Position numbers and translations under genes: made by a program. A stretch of 29,249 nucleotides of DNA from the NCBI GenBank assembly GCA_036268295.1, contig DATAUK010000007.1, positions 1 to 29,249 of the forward strand, read 5' to 3'. The notes under the pieces were generated by a model. That model worked only from the letters and a program-made list of their open reading frames with translations, was not told where the DNA came from and made no database searches. Origin of the DNA: DATAUK01 sp036268295 (lineage in GTDB: Bacteria > Actinomycetota > Actinomycetes > JAFAQI01). Positions 1 to 7,940 of the stretch are shown here, piece by piece (within the stretch, counting starts at the first letter, position 1; each line of letters starts with the position of its first letter).

Positions 1-2
1 CG

Positions 3-368
3 GGGTACGCCGCCCGGTTCGTCGACCTGAGCGACTGCTGGTCGCCGCGACTTCGCGGCCTGGTCCACCAGACCGCGCCTGGGTTGGTCGAAGGCGTGTA
101 TGCCGGCCTGCCGGGTCCGCACTACGAGACCCCTGCCGAGGTCGCACTGCTGCGCTCGTTCGGCGCCGACCTGGTCGGCATGTCGACCGTGCTCGAGGCG
201 ATAGCCGCGCGGCATCTCGGCGCCGAGGTGCTCGGGCTCTCGCTGGTGACCAATGCCGCCGCCGGTGTATACGGCGAGCCGGTCGGCCACGAGGAGGTGC
301 TCGCCGCGGGCACCGCCGCCGCACCCGGTCTGGCGCGGCTCATCGCCGATGTGATTGCGCGGTTGTGA
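3..368 (+). CDS. deoD: Purine nucleoside phosphorylase, C-terminal part (truncated by window edge)
   Basis: This is the 3' part of a gene whose start lies before the window; the frame is open from base 3. The enzyme cleaves purine (deoxy)ribonucleosides with phosphate to a free base and (deoxy)ribose-1-phosphate in the cytosol. What is visible is the trimeric PNP C-terminal half: RFVDLSDCWSPRLR, then EGVYAGLPGPHYETPAE (the glutamate region that contacts the sugar/base), VGMSTVLEAIAARHLG (substrate-binding methionine), and LGLSLVTNAAAG, whose asparagine is the purine-recognition residue of the family. The TGA stop overlaps the GTG start of the next gene by four bases, so the two are translationally coupled. 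In Mycobacterium tuberculosis the same order occurs (deoD-pmmB). Only about 121 of an expected roughly 265-280 residues are present. Confidence 0.93.
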   Translation, partial: GYAARFVDLSDCWSPRLRGLVHQTAPGLVEGVYAGLPGPHYETPAEVALLRSFGADLVGMSTVLEAIAARHLGAEVLGLSLVTNAAAGVYGEPVGHEEVLAAGTAAAPGLARLIADVIARL

Positions 369-2068
369 ACGACGGCGTGACAGCGAGCGCCGCGGGGAGG
401 CTTGCCGCGCTGCGGCCGCAGGTCGAGGCTTGGCTGGCCGCCGACCCCGACCCGGCAACCCGGGCCGAGCTCGAAGAGCTGCTCGCGGCCGGCGACGCGG
501 AAGGCCTCAACGACCGGTTCGCCGCACCGCTGCAGTTCGGCACCGCGGGCTTGCGTGGTGAGGTCGGCGCCGGCCCGGCGCGGATGAACCGAGCCGTTGT
601 ACGACGAACCACCGCCGGGGTCGCCCGCTGGGTGATCGGCCGCGGCCCCGACGCGGTCGCCGCCGGCGTTGTCGTCGGACGCGACGCCCGTCACGGCTCG
701 GCCCAGTTCGCCGCCGATGTTGCGGAGGTCCTCACGTCGTTCGGGGTGCCGGCACTCGTGCTGTCCCAGCCGCTGCCGACACCGATCACCGCGTTCGCGG
801 TCCGTCAGCTCGCAGCCGCCGCCGGAGTGGTGGTGACGGCGAGCCACAACCCGGCCGCCGACAACGGCTACAAGGTCTATGCGGGTGACGGCGCGCAGAT
901 CATCCCGCCCGACGACGAGCTCATCGCGACGGCGGCCGACGCCCCGCCAGACCCGCCGGCCGGCACGGCAACTGCCGAGCGGAGGGTCATCGACGACGCG
1001 GTGCTCGCCGGCTATCGCGAGGCGGCGCTCGGCCTGCTCGAACCGGGGGGCCCGCGGGCATTGCGCGCCGTCTACACCCCGCTGCACGGCGTCGGCGGCG
1101 CGGTCGTTCCCGGCCTGCTCGCGGCTGCCGGCTTCGATCCGCCGCAGCTCGTCAGCGAGCAGTTCGAGCCCGATCCGGACTTCCCGACCGTGTCGTTCCC
1201 CAATCCGGAGGAGCCAGGGGCGCTGGATCTCGCGATCGCTGCCGCCCGCCGGGGCGGCGCCGAAGTCGTGCTCGCCAACGATCCCGATGCTGACCGGCTT
1301 GCGGTTGCGGTCGCCGATCGTGACGGGCGATGGCGGGCGTTGACCGGCGATGAGCTCGGCATCCTGATCGCCGACCGCTGTCTCGCCGCCACCAGTGGCC
1401 CGGGCCGGTTGGTCGCGACCACGGTGGTGTCGTCCTCGATGCTCTCGAAGCTGGCGGCGGAGGCCGGCATCGCCTACGCCGAGACGCTGACCGGCTTCAA
1501 GTGGATTGCGCGCGCGGCGCGACAGCGGCCGGGCTATCGGCTGGTGTTCGGCTACGAGGAGGCGCTCGGCTACACCATCGGCGACGTGGTCGCCGATAAG
1601 GACGGCATGAGCGCCGCCCTCGTAGTTGCCGAGATGGCGGCGCGGGCGCGCGCCGAGGGCCAGGGCCTGCTTGACCGGCTCGACCAGCTGTCCGCCCGGC
1701 TCGGCGTCCACCTGACATCGCAGTGGTCGCTTCGCGCCGACGGCAGGAGCGGCATGGATGACCTGGCGGCGGTCGTCGCCGGCTGGCGGGCTGATCCGCC
1801 GCGCGACCTCGGTGGGCTCGCGGTCAGCGAAGTGGTTGACCTAGCCGACGGTGTCGGCGGCCTGCCGCCGACCGACGCGCTCGTCCTGCGCCTCGGCGGC
1901 CGCGGCCGAGTAGTGCTGCGGCCGAGCGGCACCGAGCCGAAGCTCAAGGCCTACCTCGAGGTGACCACCGAACCGCCCGGGCTCGACGGCCTCGCCGACG
2001 CCCGGGAGGCGGCATCCCAGCGACTCGACACGCTGCGAGCCGACGTCGCCGCCCGCTGTCAGCTCTAG
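365..2068 (+). CDS. pmmB: Phosphomannomutase/phosphoglucomutase family enzyme (probable phosphopentomutase role)
   Basis: A 567-residue alpha-D-phosphohexomutase superfamily enzyme. All four active-site elements are visible: the phosphoserine loop TASHNP with Ser about residue 160, the magnesium loop DPDADR at 306-311, the sugar-binding GYEEALGY at about 396-403, and the phosphate-binding RPSGTEPK at 519-526. The length fits the long PgmB/PMM type rather than the 450-residue AlgC type. GTG at 365 overlaps the deoD stop (GTGA), which fixes the start. Coupling to PNP suggests that the enzyme isomerises ribose-1-phosphate to ribose-5-phosphate, feeding nucleoside sugar into the pentose phosphate pathway; this is an inference from context, since sequence alone does not separate hexose from pentose specificity. 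The stop is only 10 bp from that of the convergent gene. Confidence 0.92.
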   Translation: MNDGVTASAAGRLAALRPQVEAWLAADPDPATRAELEELLAAGDAEGLNDRFAAPLQFGTAGLRGEVGAGPARMNRAVVRRTTAGVARWVIGRGPDAVAAGVVVGRDARHGSAQFAADVAEVLTSFGVPALVLSQPLPTPITAFAVRQLAAAAGVVVTASHNPAADNGYKVYAGDGAQIIPPDDELIATAADAPPDPPAGTATAERRVIDDAVLAGYREAALGLLEPGGPRALRAVYTPLHGVGGAVVPGLLAAAGFDPPQLVSEQFEPDPDFPTVSFPNPEEPGALDLAIAAARRGGAEVVLANDPDADRLAVAVADRDGRWRALTGDELGILIADRCLAATSGPGRLVATTVVSSSMLSKLAAEAGIAYAETLTGFKWIARAARQRPGYRLVFGYEEALGYTIGDVVADKDGMSAALVVAEMAARARAEGQGLLDRLDQLSARLGVHLTSQWSLRADGRSGMDDLAAVVAGWRADPPRDLGGLAVSEVVDLADGVGGLPPTDALVLRLGGRGRVVLRPSGTEPKLKAYLEVTTEPPGLDGLADAREAASQRLDTLRADVAARCQL

Positions 2069-2078
2069 GTCGCTGCGT

Positions 2079-3110
2079 CTAGACCTTCGCGACGGCGGGA
2101 ACGTTGACGGCCGGGATGACCAGGTCGCCGTACGCCGCCAGGGTGGCGTCCTTCTCGTCGTGCTGTAGATACAGCGCGAACTGGTCGACGCCGATGGCGC
2201 GAAGCTCTTCCAGCCGCTCGATCTGGGTGGCGACAGGGCCGAGCAGACAGAACCGATCGATGACCTCGTCGGGCACGAACTCGGTGTGGGTGTTGCCGGC
2301 TTTGCCGTGGGTGTTGTAGTCGTAGCCTTCGCGCCCGGCGATGTAGTCGGAGAGCGCCTTCGGGATGGCCGCGCCGTCGGTGCCGTAGCGCGCGACGAGG
2401 TCGGCCACGTGGTTGCCGACCATCCCACCGAACCATCGGCACTGGTCTCGGGCGTGGGCGAGGTGGCCGGCCGAGCCGTCGGTGACGAACGCCGGCGCTG
2501 CCACGCAGATCTTCACCTCGGCCGGGTCGCGGCCGGCTTCTTCAGCCGCCTTGCGGACCGCCGCGACCGACCACGCGGTCACCGTAGGATCGGCCAGCTG
2601 GAGGATGAAGCCGTCCGCGATCTCGCCTGCCATCGCAAGTGCCTTCGGGCCGTACGCCGACATCCAGATCGGTAGCCGCGACCCGACGCTCCACGGGAAC
2701 GAGAGCAGACTGCCCTTGTAGGACACCTGCTCGCCGTTCGCCAGCGCCCGGATGACGGTGATCGCCTCCCGCAACGTCGCGAGGGTGACCGGTGAGCCGT
2801 TGATGACCCGCACTGCCGAGTCGCCGCGGCCGATCCCACAGACCGTCCGGTTGCCGAACATGTCGTTGAGGGTGGCGAAGATCGAGGCGGTCACGGTCCA
2901 GTCGCGGGTCGCCGGGTTGGTGACCATCGGGCCGACCGCGACGCGGTGGGTCGCGGACAGGATCTGGCTGAATACGACGTACGGCTCCTGCCACAACAAA
3001 TGCGAGTCGAACGCCCACACGTTGGTGAAGCCGTAGTTCTCCGCTTGTCGAGCCAGCTCGACCACACGCCAGGCCGGCGGGTCGGTTTGCAGCACAACGC
3101 CGAAGTCCAT
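2079..3110 (-). CDS. LLM-class (luciferase-like, probably F420-dependent) oxidoreductase
   Basis: About 343 residues with the TIM-barrel pattern of the luciferase-like monooxygenase/F420 family: MDFGVVLQTDPP at the first strand, YGFTNVWAFDSHLLW, VGPMVTNPATRDWTVTAS, NRTVCGIGRGDSAVR, and SAYGPKALAMAGEIADGF. The start at 3110 is chosen because it matches the beginning of the barrel and lies one base after the stop of the dihydropyrimidinase gene (TGA-C-ATG); a longer reading to 3167 would overlap that gene. The cofactor is inferred from the family (related to methylene-tetrahydromethanopterin reductase); FMN cannot be excluded. As third gene of a hydantoinase/ureidopropionase operon it probably acts on a pyrimidine, hydantoin or related imide substrate, possibly as the redox step of the pathway. 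The substrate is unknown. Confidence 0.85.
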   Translation of the reverse strand: MDFGVVLQTDPPAWRVVELARQAENYGFTNVWAFDSHLLWQEPYVVFSQILSATHRVAVGPMVTNPATRDWTVTASIFATLNDMFGNRTVCGIGRGDSAVRVINGSPVTLATLREAITVIRALANGEQVSYKGSLLSFPWSVGSRLPIWMSAYGPKALAMAGEIADGFILQLADPTVTAWSVAAVRKAAEEAGRDPAEVKICVAAPAFVTDGSAGHLAHARDQCRWFGGMVGNHVADLVARYGTDGAAIPKALSDYIAGREGYDYNTHGKAGNTHTEFVPDEVIDRFCLLGPVATQIERLEELRAIGVDQFALYLQHDEKDATLAAYGDLVIPAVNVPAVAKV

Positions 3111-3111
3111 G

Positions 3112-4533
3112 TCAGACCAGATTCTGTGAGAGGCCGCGCTTGACGAAGCGGCCATGTTGTCGGTCACCGAGATATTCGCCGCCGTCGACGATCACGCGGC
3201 CACGGGAGATGACGGTGTCGACGTGGCCGTCGATCTCGTATCCCTGCCACGCCGAGTAGTCCATGTTCATGTGGTGGGTGCGGCCCTCGCCGATCCCGAT
3301 GCTGGTGTGCCCGGCCGGGTCGTAGACGACGATGTCGGCGTCGGCACCCGCGGCGATCACCCCCTTCTTGCCGTACAACCCGAACATCCGGGCCGGCGTC
3401 GTGCAACAGACATCGACCCACCGCTCGAGTGAGATCCGGCCGTCGACCACGCCTTGGTAGAGCAGGTCGATCCGGTGCTCGACCGAGCCGATCCCGTTCG
3501 GGATCTTGGCGAAGTTGCCGATCCCCAGCTCCTTCTGGTCCTTCATGCAGAACGGGCAGTGGTCGGTCGACACCGTCGTGACGTCGCCGGTGCGGAGGTA
3601 GCGCCACAGCTCGTCCTGATGGCCCTCCGCACGTGATCGCAGTGGCGTCGAGCAGACCCACTTCGCGCCCTCGAAGCCCGGCGCTCCGAGGTTTTCTTCC
3701 AGCGAGAGGTAGAGGTATTGCGGGCAGGTCTCGGCGAACACGTTCTGGCCGGCGTTGCGCGCCTCGGCGATCCGCGCCAGCGCCTGCTTCGCCGAGACAT
3801 GGACGACGTAGAGCGGGGCGCCGGTCATATCGGCGAGCATCACCGCGCGATGGGTCGCCTCCTGCTCGGTCTGCCAGGGCCGCGTGACGCCGTGGTAGTA
3901 CGGCGCTGTTTCGCCGCGGGCGAGCGCTTGCTGGACCAGTACGTCGATCGCGGAGCCGTTCTCGGCGTGCATCATGATCAGCCCACCGTTGCCCGCCGCG
4001 GCTTGCATCGCACGGACGATCTGTCCGTCGTCGGACAGGAAGACTCCCGGGTAGGCCATGAAGAGCTTGAAGCTCGTCACACCTTCGTCGATCAGCGCAT
4101 CCATCGCCTTGAGCGAGTCGTCGTCGACCTCGCCGATGATCTGGTGGAACGCGTAGTCGATCGCGCAGTTGCCGCCGGCCTTCTCGTGCCAGAGCGCAAG
4201 TTGGTCGAGCACTCGCTGACCGTGGGCCTGCACGACGAAGTCGACGATCGTCGTCGTACCTCCCCAGGCGGCTGCCCGGCTGCCGGTCTCGAACGTGTCA
4301 GAGGCGTTGGTGCCACCGAAGGGCATCTCCATATGGGTGTGGCCGTCGACGCCACCCGGGATGACGTACTTCCCGGTCGCGTCGACCACGGTGTCGGCCG
4401 ATGCCGCAACGTCACCGAGCGCGGTCGACCCGGGCGCCAGCGTGGCGACGATGGTCGCTGCGTCGACGAGGACGTCCTGCTTCGACGAACCGGTCGAGGT
4501 GACGACGGTGCCGCCCTTGATCAGTAGCGTCAC
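3112..4533 (-). CDS. hydA: Dihydropyrimidinase / hydantoinase
   Basis: A 473-residue cyclic amidohydrolase that opens dihydropyrimidines or 5-substituted hydantoins to N-carbamoyl amino acids. The binuclear metal centre is complete: HTH at His65 and His67, the lysine that becomes carboxylated in FKLFMAY (Lys156), His189 in MMHAENG, His245 in VVHVSAK and Asp324 in STDHCPF. The small beta-sandwich is formed by the N terminus (LLIKGGTVV) and the C terminus (DADIVVYDP). GTG at 4533 is preferred because it overlaps the upstream stop as GTGA and begins the family's first beta strand; the open frame extends to 4818 only through antisense of the upstream gene. It acts between the C-N hydrolase upstream and the LLM oxidoreductase downstream. 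Substrate range (dihydrouracil versus hydantoin) cannot be read from sequence. Confidence 0.93.
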   Translation of the reverse strand: MTLLIKGGTVVTSTGSSKQDVLVDAATIVATLAPGSTALGDVAASADTVVDATGKYVIPGGVDGHTHMEMPFGGTNASDTFETGSRAAAWGGTTTIVDFVVQAHGQRVLDQLALWHEKAGGNCAIDYAFHQIIGEVDDDSLKAMDALIDEGVTSFKLFMAYPGVFLSDDGQIVRAMQAAAGNGGLIMMHAENGSAIDVLVQQALARGETAPYYHGVTRPWQTEQEATHRAVMLADMTGAPLYVVHVSAKQALARIAEARNAGQNVFAETCPQYLYLSLEENLGAPGFEGAKWVCSTPLRSRAEGHQDELWRYLRTGDVTTVSTDHCPFCMKDQKELGIGNFAKIPNGIGSVEHRIDLLYQGVVDGRISLERWVDVCCTTPARMFGLYGKKGVIAAGADADIVVYDPAGHTSIGIGEGRTHHMNMDYSAWQGYEIDGHVDTVISRGRVIVDGGEYLGDRQHGRFVKRGLSQNLV

Positions 4534-5378
4534 GGCGCGGTCGTCTTCACGTACGAGTCCGGCCGACGGTCGCGATAGAACTGCCAGTCGTTGCGGGTGT
4601 TGGTGATCTCCTCGAGATCGAGGTCGCGGATCACGATCTCCTCGGTGTCTGTCGACGCGACGTCGCCGACGTAGTTGCCGCGCGGGTTGACGAAATAGCT
4701 GGAGCCGTAGAAGCGGACCGCCTCGTCGCCGAACTCCTCGGACTCGATTCCGATCCGGTTGTTGGCGGCGACGAAGTACTGGTTGGCCGCTGCCGCAGCC
4801 GGCTGCTCCAGCTCCCACAACCGGTTCGACAGGCCCGGCTTTGTCGCCGAGGGGTTGAACACGATCTGCGCGTTGTTCAATCCGAGCTCGCGCCAGCCTT
4901 CCGGGAAGTGCCGGTCGTAGCAGATGTAGACGCCGACCCGGCCGACCGCGGTCTGGAACACCGGATAGCCGACGTTGCCCGGCCGGAAGTAGAACTTCTC
5001 CCAGAACTGCGGTAGGTGAGGCAGGTGGTGCTTGCGGTATTTGCCGAGCAGGCTGCCGTCGGCGTCGATCACCGCCGCTGTGTTGTAGTACTCGCCTTCG
5101 TTCTCGACCTCATAGATCGGCAGCACGATCACCAGCCCGAGCTCCTTGGCCAGCGCCTGGAACCGCTCGACCGTCGGGCCGGGAATCGGCTCGACGTAGG
5201 AGTAGTACTTCTGGTCCTGCACGATGCCGAAGTACGGGCCGTAGAACAGCTCCTGGAATCCGATGATCTGCGCGCCATCGGCGGCGGCGTCGCGCGCCAG
5301 TTGCTCGTGGCGGGCGATCATCGACTCCTTGTCGCCGGTCCAGGCGACCTGGGTGATCGCGGCTCGGATGACGGTCAT
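4530..5378 (-). CDS. Nitrilase-superfamily carbon-nitrogen hydrolase, probable beta-ureidopropionase / N-carbamoyl amino acid amidase
   Basis: A 282-residue enzyme with the nitrilase catalytic triad intact: Glu43 in GFQELFYGPYF, Lys116 in YRKHHLPH and Cys153 in YICYDRHFPE. The stretch RKHHLPHLPQFWEKFYF followed by FRPG is characteristic of beta-ureidopropionase/N-carbamoylputrescinase-like members, and the neighbouring hydantoinase favours hydrolysis of N-carbamoyl-beta-alanine or another N-carbamoyl amino acid to amine, CO2 and ammonia. The ATG at 5378 starts the typical MTVIRAAITQVAW and is preceded by a good ribosome binding site; the open frame to 5534 has no such support. It is the first gene of the three-gene minus-strand operon, and its TGA overlaps the next GTG. 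Confidence 0.9.
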   Translation of the reverse strand: MTVIRAAITQVAWTGDKESMIARHEQLARDAAADGAQIIGFQELFYGPYFGIVQDQKYYSYVEPIPGPTVERFQALAKELGLVIVLPIYEVENEGEYYNTAAVIDADGSLLGKYRKHHLPHLPQFWEKFYFRPGNVGYPVFQTAVGRVGVYICYDRHFPEGWRELGLNNAQIVFNPSATKPGLSNRLWELEQPAAAAANQYFVAANNRIGIESEEFGDEAVRFYGSSYFVNPRGNYVGDVASTDTEEIVIRDLDLEEITNTRNDWQFYRDRRPDSYVKTTAP

Positions 5379-5385
5379 CGGCGGA

Positions 5386-5390
5386 TCCTT
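5386..5390 (-). promoter_or_regulatory. Ribosome binding site of the C-N hydrolase gene
   Basis: On the minus strand AAGGA lies seven bases before the ATG at 5378. It decides the start of the first gene of the pyrimidine-type operon, since the open frame continues upstream. Confidence 0.7.
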
Positions 5391-5515
5391 TTCTACTTGC
5401 GGTGGCAATTGTGCGGTGAGCCTTTGATACTGCTGCCGGTCAACTAGCACGTCAACGACGGGGCCGGCTACGGGTCGCTTTCCCGGTTTGCCGGTGGAGC
5501 CCGTGGACCTGGCGT

Positions 5516-5521
5516 TAGGAT
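5516..5521 (+). promoter_or_regulatory. Possible -10 element for the S53 peptidase gene
   Basis: TAGGAT fits the TAnnnT pattern and lies about 42 bp before the ATG at 5564. No convincing -35 is seen at 16-18 bp, so this is a weak candidate. Directly before the ATG the run GGGGG (about 5553-5557) can serve as the Shine-Dalgarno element. Confidence 0.2.
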
Positions 5522-5563
5522 CCGATCCAGACATTCCGGGGCATCTTCAGCTGGGGGCACTTC

Positions 5564-7684
5564 ATGATCATTCGGCGACGCCTGACCGCGCCCCGGCTGC
5601 TCGCCGGTTTCGCGGCGATCGCACTGGCCGGGACGACGGCAACGAGTGCCGCCGGCGCCGCAACCGGCTGGGCCTCTCACCATCCGGCCGCGAATGGCGC
5701 CGGATCGGCAGCGGCCCAGCTGGAACGCGAAGTGCCCGGAGCGAAGATCGGGTACGCCGTGAACGTCCCGCTATGCGCGACCAAGGTCAAGGCCGGCGAG
5801 GTGACGTGCTTCGCGATGCGCCGAGAGCAGGTCAGGAAAGGGACGGCGCATGCGGTTCCCTACGTCGTCAACACGATCGGGCCAGGCCCGGCCCACGGTT
5901 ACACCCCTGGTGACTTCGCCGCGCTCTACAACTACAACCCGGCGTTGAAGACGCCAGGTCAGGTCGTCGGAATCGTCGACTGGTATGCCGATCCGCATAT
6001 CGGAAGTGACCTCGCGGTCTTCGACCACTACTACGGCTTCAAGAAGGAGACCGCGTCGTCGTTCCGGGTGGTCAACCAGGACGGCAAGACCTCCCCGTTG
6101 CCTTCGTCGGCGAACGGAAAGGGCAGCGCCGGCGAGATCGCGCTCGACGTCGAGACGGTGCGCGGCGTGTGTCACACCTGCCGCATCGTGCTGGTCGAGG
6201 CGAGCGGCCCCACGAACAGTGCGTTGCAGAGCGCCGAGAACACCGCGGTGCGGCTCGGAGCGACCGAGATCTCCAACTCCTGGGGCGGCCCGGAGCGATC
6301 AGAGCCGGCGTCCTTCCTGAAGGCGTTCAACCACCCTGGCACCGTGATCACTGCGTCGACCGGCGATGACGGCTGGTTCGGCTGGGACTTCGCGAACGGT
6401 TCCTCCGCAAACGACGTCTCAGAAAATGCCCCGGAGTTCCCCTCGACCGATCCGAACGTCGTCGCGGTCGGCGGCACCTTGACTGAGATCAACACCAGCA
6501 ACGGGAGCATCGCGGCGCAGGAGGTCTGGAACGAGAATGGCGCCGACGATTTTGTTGGCCTCGGCGGCGATTATCCTGACCCTCCCGGCGGCGCAGAGGG
6601 CGCCGGTGGCGGTGGCTGCAGCTCGCACTACCCGGCGCCGTCGTGGCAAGCGTCCTACCCGGGCTACACCGCGACGGGGTGCAACGGCAAGCGGTTGGCT
6701 GCAGACGTCTCCCAGGACGCCGACCCGGAGAGCGGGTACGACGTCTACGACACCTGGGGCTCTGGCGACAACGGCTGGCAGACGATCGGGGGCACATCGC
6801 TCGCCTCGCCGATGGTTGCCGCGATGTTCGCGCTCGCGGGCGGCTCCGGCGGCGCCGCGTATCCGGCTCGATCGATGTATGAGAACGCGACGCTCACTCC
6901 ATCGTCGGTCAACGACGTCACGATCGGTGGCAACGGCTTCTGCGGCGGTGACGACACCACGGGCTGTGGCGATCAGGCCTACGAGCTCAGCGAGGAGACG
7001 ACGTACAACCCGAATGCCCTCGGGGCTGGAAATCTCGATTGCAGCTTCCCCCACGGCGACGTCCCGGTGGAAGCAGCGCCGCCGCCGTCCTCCGAGTGCA
7101 ACGCGACCGCCGGGTTCGACGGGCCGTCCGGGCTCGGCACGCCGAACGGGCTGCGGCTGTTTACCTCGACCAGCCCGAGGGTGTCGCTCAGCGGACCCAA
7201 GAAGCCGCTGCTGCACAAGCCGGCAACGTTCTCCGCGAAGGCCACGGCTCGGGTCGCCGGCAACCACATCACGAAGTACACCTTCGTCTGGGGCGACGGG
7301 CACAGCACCAGCGGCAAGGCCAGCGAGCGCCACACCTTCAACAAGAAGGGTCGGTACGACGTCACCGTTGAGGTCACCGACAGCCTCGGCCAGCAGAGCG
7401 TGGCACGCAAGGTCATCACTATTGGCGAGCCGCTGAAGCTCAAGCTCTTCGGGCCGGCGAAGGTCAAGAAGGGTCACGTCGGGAAGTTCCGAGCGGCGGC
7501 AACCGATCCAAACACCGGCGGCAAGATCAAGAAGATCCACTGGAGCTGGGGTGACCACAGGTCGAGCACCGGCGCGCGTGCCTCGCACGCCTGGCGTCAC
7601 ACCGGCAAGTTCTCGATCCTGATCACCCTGGTGGACACCACCGGGGTCAGCACCAGATATCGCGCGAAGGTGAAGATCACCTAG
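5564..7684 (+). CDS. Secreted S53 (sedolisin-type) peptidase with two C-terminal PKD-like domains
   Basis: A 706-residue exported serine-carboxyl peptidase. The N terminus RRRLTAPRLLAGFAAIALAG is a signal peptide, probably cut near residues 28-34. The catalytic domain begins near residue 112 (GYTPGDFAALYNYNP) and carries the S53 residues Glu191 and Asp195 (GEIALDVET), the oxyanion Asp268 (TASTGDDGW) and nucleophile Ser412 (GGTSLASP). After a Cys-containing region (about 450-525), two PKD-like beta-sandwiches follow at about 540-620 (FVWGDGHS, YDVTVEVTD) and 625-706 (WSWGDHRS). Only about 75 residues separate the signal peptide from the catalytic core, too few for the usual activation propeptide. 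The rest of the chain is rich in Lys/Arg. The likely role is extracellular protein degradation. The gene stands alone, divergent from the pyrimidine operon. Confidence 0.9.
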   Translation: MIIRRRLTAPRLLAGFAAIALAGTTATSAAGAATGWASHHPAANGAGSAAAQLEREVPGAKIGYAVNVPLCATKVKAGEVTCFAMRREQVRKGTAHAVPYVVNTIGPGPAHGYTPGDFAALYNYNPALKTPGQVVGIVDWYADPHIGSDLAVFDHYYGFKKETASSFRVVNQDGKTSPLPSSANGKGSAGEIALDVETVRGVCHTCRIVLVEASGPTNSALQSAENTAVRLGATEISNSWGGPERSEPASFLKAFNHPGTVITASTGDDGWFGWDFANGSSANDVSENAPEFPSTDPNVVAVGGTLTEINTSNGSIAAQEVWNENGADDFVGLGGDYPDPPGGAEGAGGGGCSSHYPAPSWQASYPGYTATGCNGKRLAADVSQDADPESGYDVYDTWGSGDNGWQTIGGTSLASPMVAAMFALAGGSGGAAYPARSMYENATLTPSSVNDVTIGGNGFCGGDDTTGCGDQAYELSEETTYNPNALGAGNLDCSFPHGDVPVEAAPPPSSECNATAGFDGPSGLGTPNGLRLFTSTSPRVSLSGPKKPLLHKPATFSAKATARVAGNHITKYTFVWGDGHSTSGKASERHTFNKKGRYDVTVEVTDSLGQQSVARKVITIGEPLKLKLFGPAKVKKGHVGKFRAAATDPNTGGKIKKIHWSWGDHRSSTGARASHAWRHTGKFSILITLVDTTGVSTRYRAKVKIT

Positions 7685-7704
7685 CGTCCTTCTGACTCAG
7701 GATC

Positions 7705-7800
7705 CTAGTGTCCGGCGCCAGAAGTTCGGCGGCTAATTCCGTCGCCCAGATGCGCGCTCACGGCGTTGTCGTCGTCGGCGGTAGCAGCGCGGGACACTAG
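7705..7800. repeat. Widely spaced 9-bp inverted repeat after the peptidase gene
   Basis: CTAGTGTCC at 7705-7713 is exactly complementary to GGACACTAG at 7792-7800, with 78 bases between. It sits in the intergenic space between two convergent genes. It could be a remnant or part of a transcription-end structure; the wide spacing makes function uncertain. Confidence 0.35.
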
Positions 7801-7810
7801 CGGGAGGTGA

Positions 7811-7842
7811 CGATCGCGCTCAGTTCGGGGCGAGCGCGATCG
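7811..7842. terminator. Hairpin between convergent peptidase and LuxR genes
   Basis: CGATCGCGCTC (7811-7821) pairs perfectly with GAGCGCGATCG (7832-7842) across a 10-base loop. It lies about 125 bp after the peptidase stop and about 100 bp after the LuxR stop on the other strand, so it may end transcription from both sides. No T-tract is seen, as is common in high-GC actinobacteria. Confidence 0.55.
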
Positions 7843-7940
7843 TCCATGCCACGGCCGCGCCGCTGGTCGCGTTGGTCGTCGCGGTGCGCGTCTCGCCGGC
7901 GACCGTGGCGGCTCGCGGCAGTCCGGCTCGTCACCAGGCA

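Noticed and set aside
122..1711. A 529-codon minus-strand frame
   Set aside because: Antisense of pmmB and deoD, low-complexity and Arg-rich.
2066..2087. A short inverted repeat AGGTC/GACCT between pmmB and the LLM gene
   Set aside because: Only five base pairs in a 10-bp gap between stops; too weak to call a terminator.
6419..7600. A 393-codon minus-strand frame
   Set aside because: Antisense of the S53 peptidase; no motifs.
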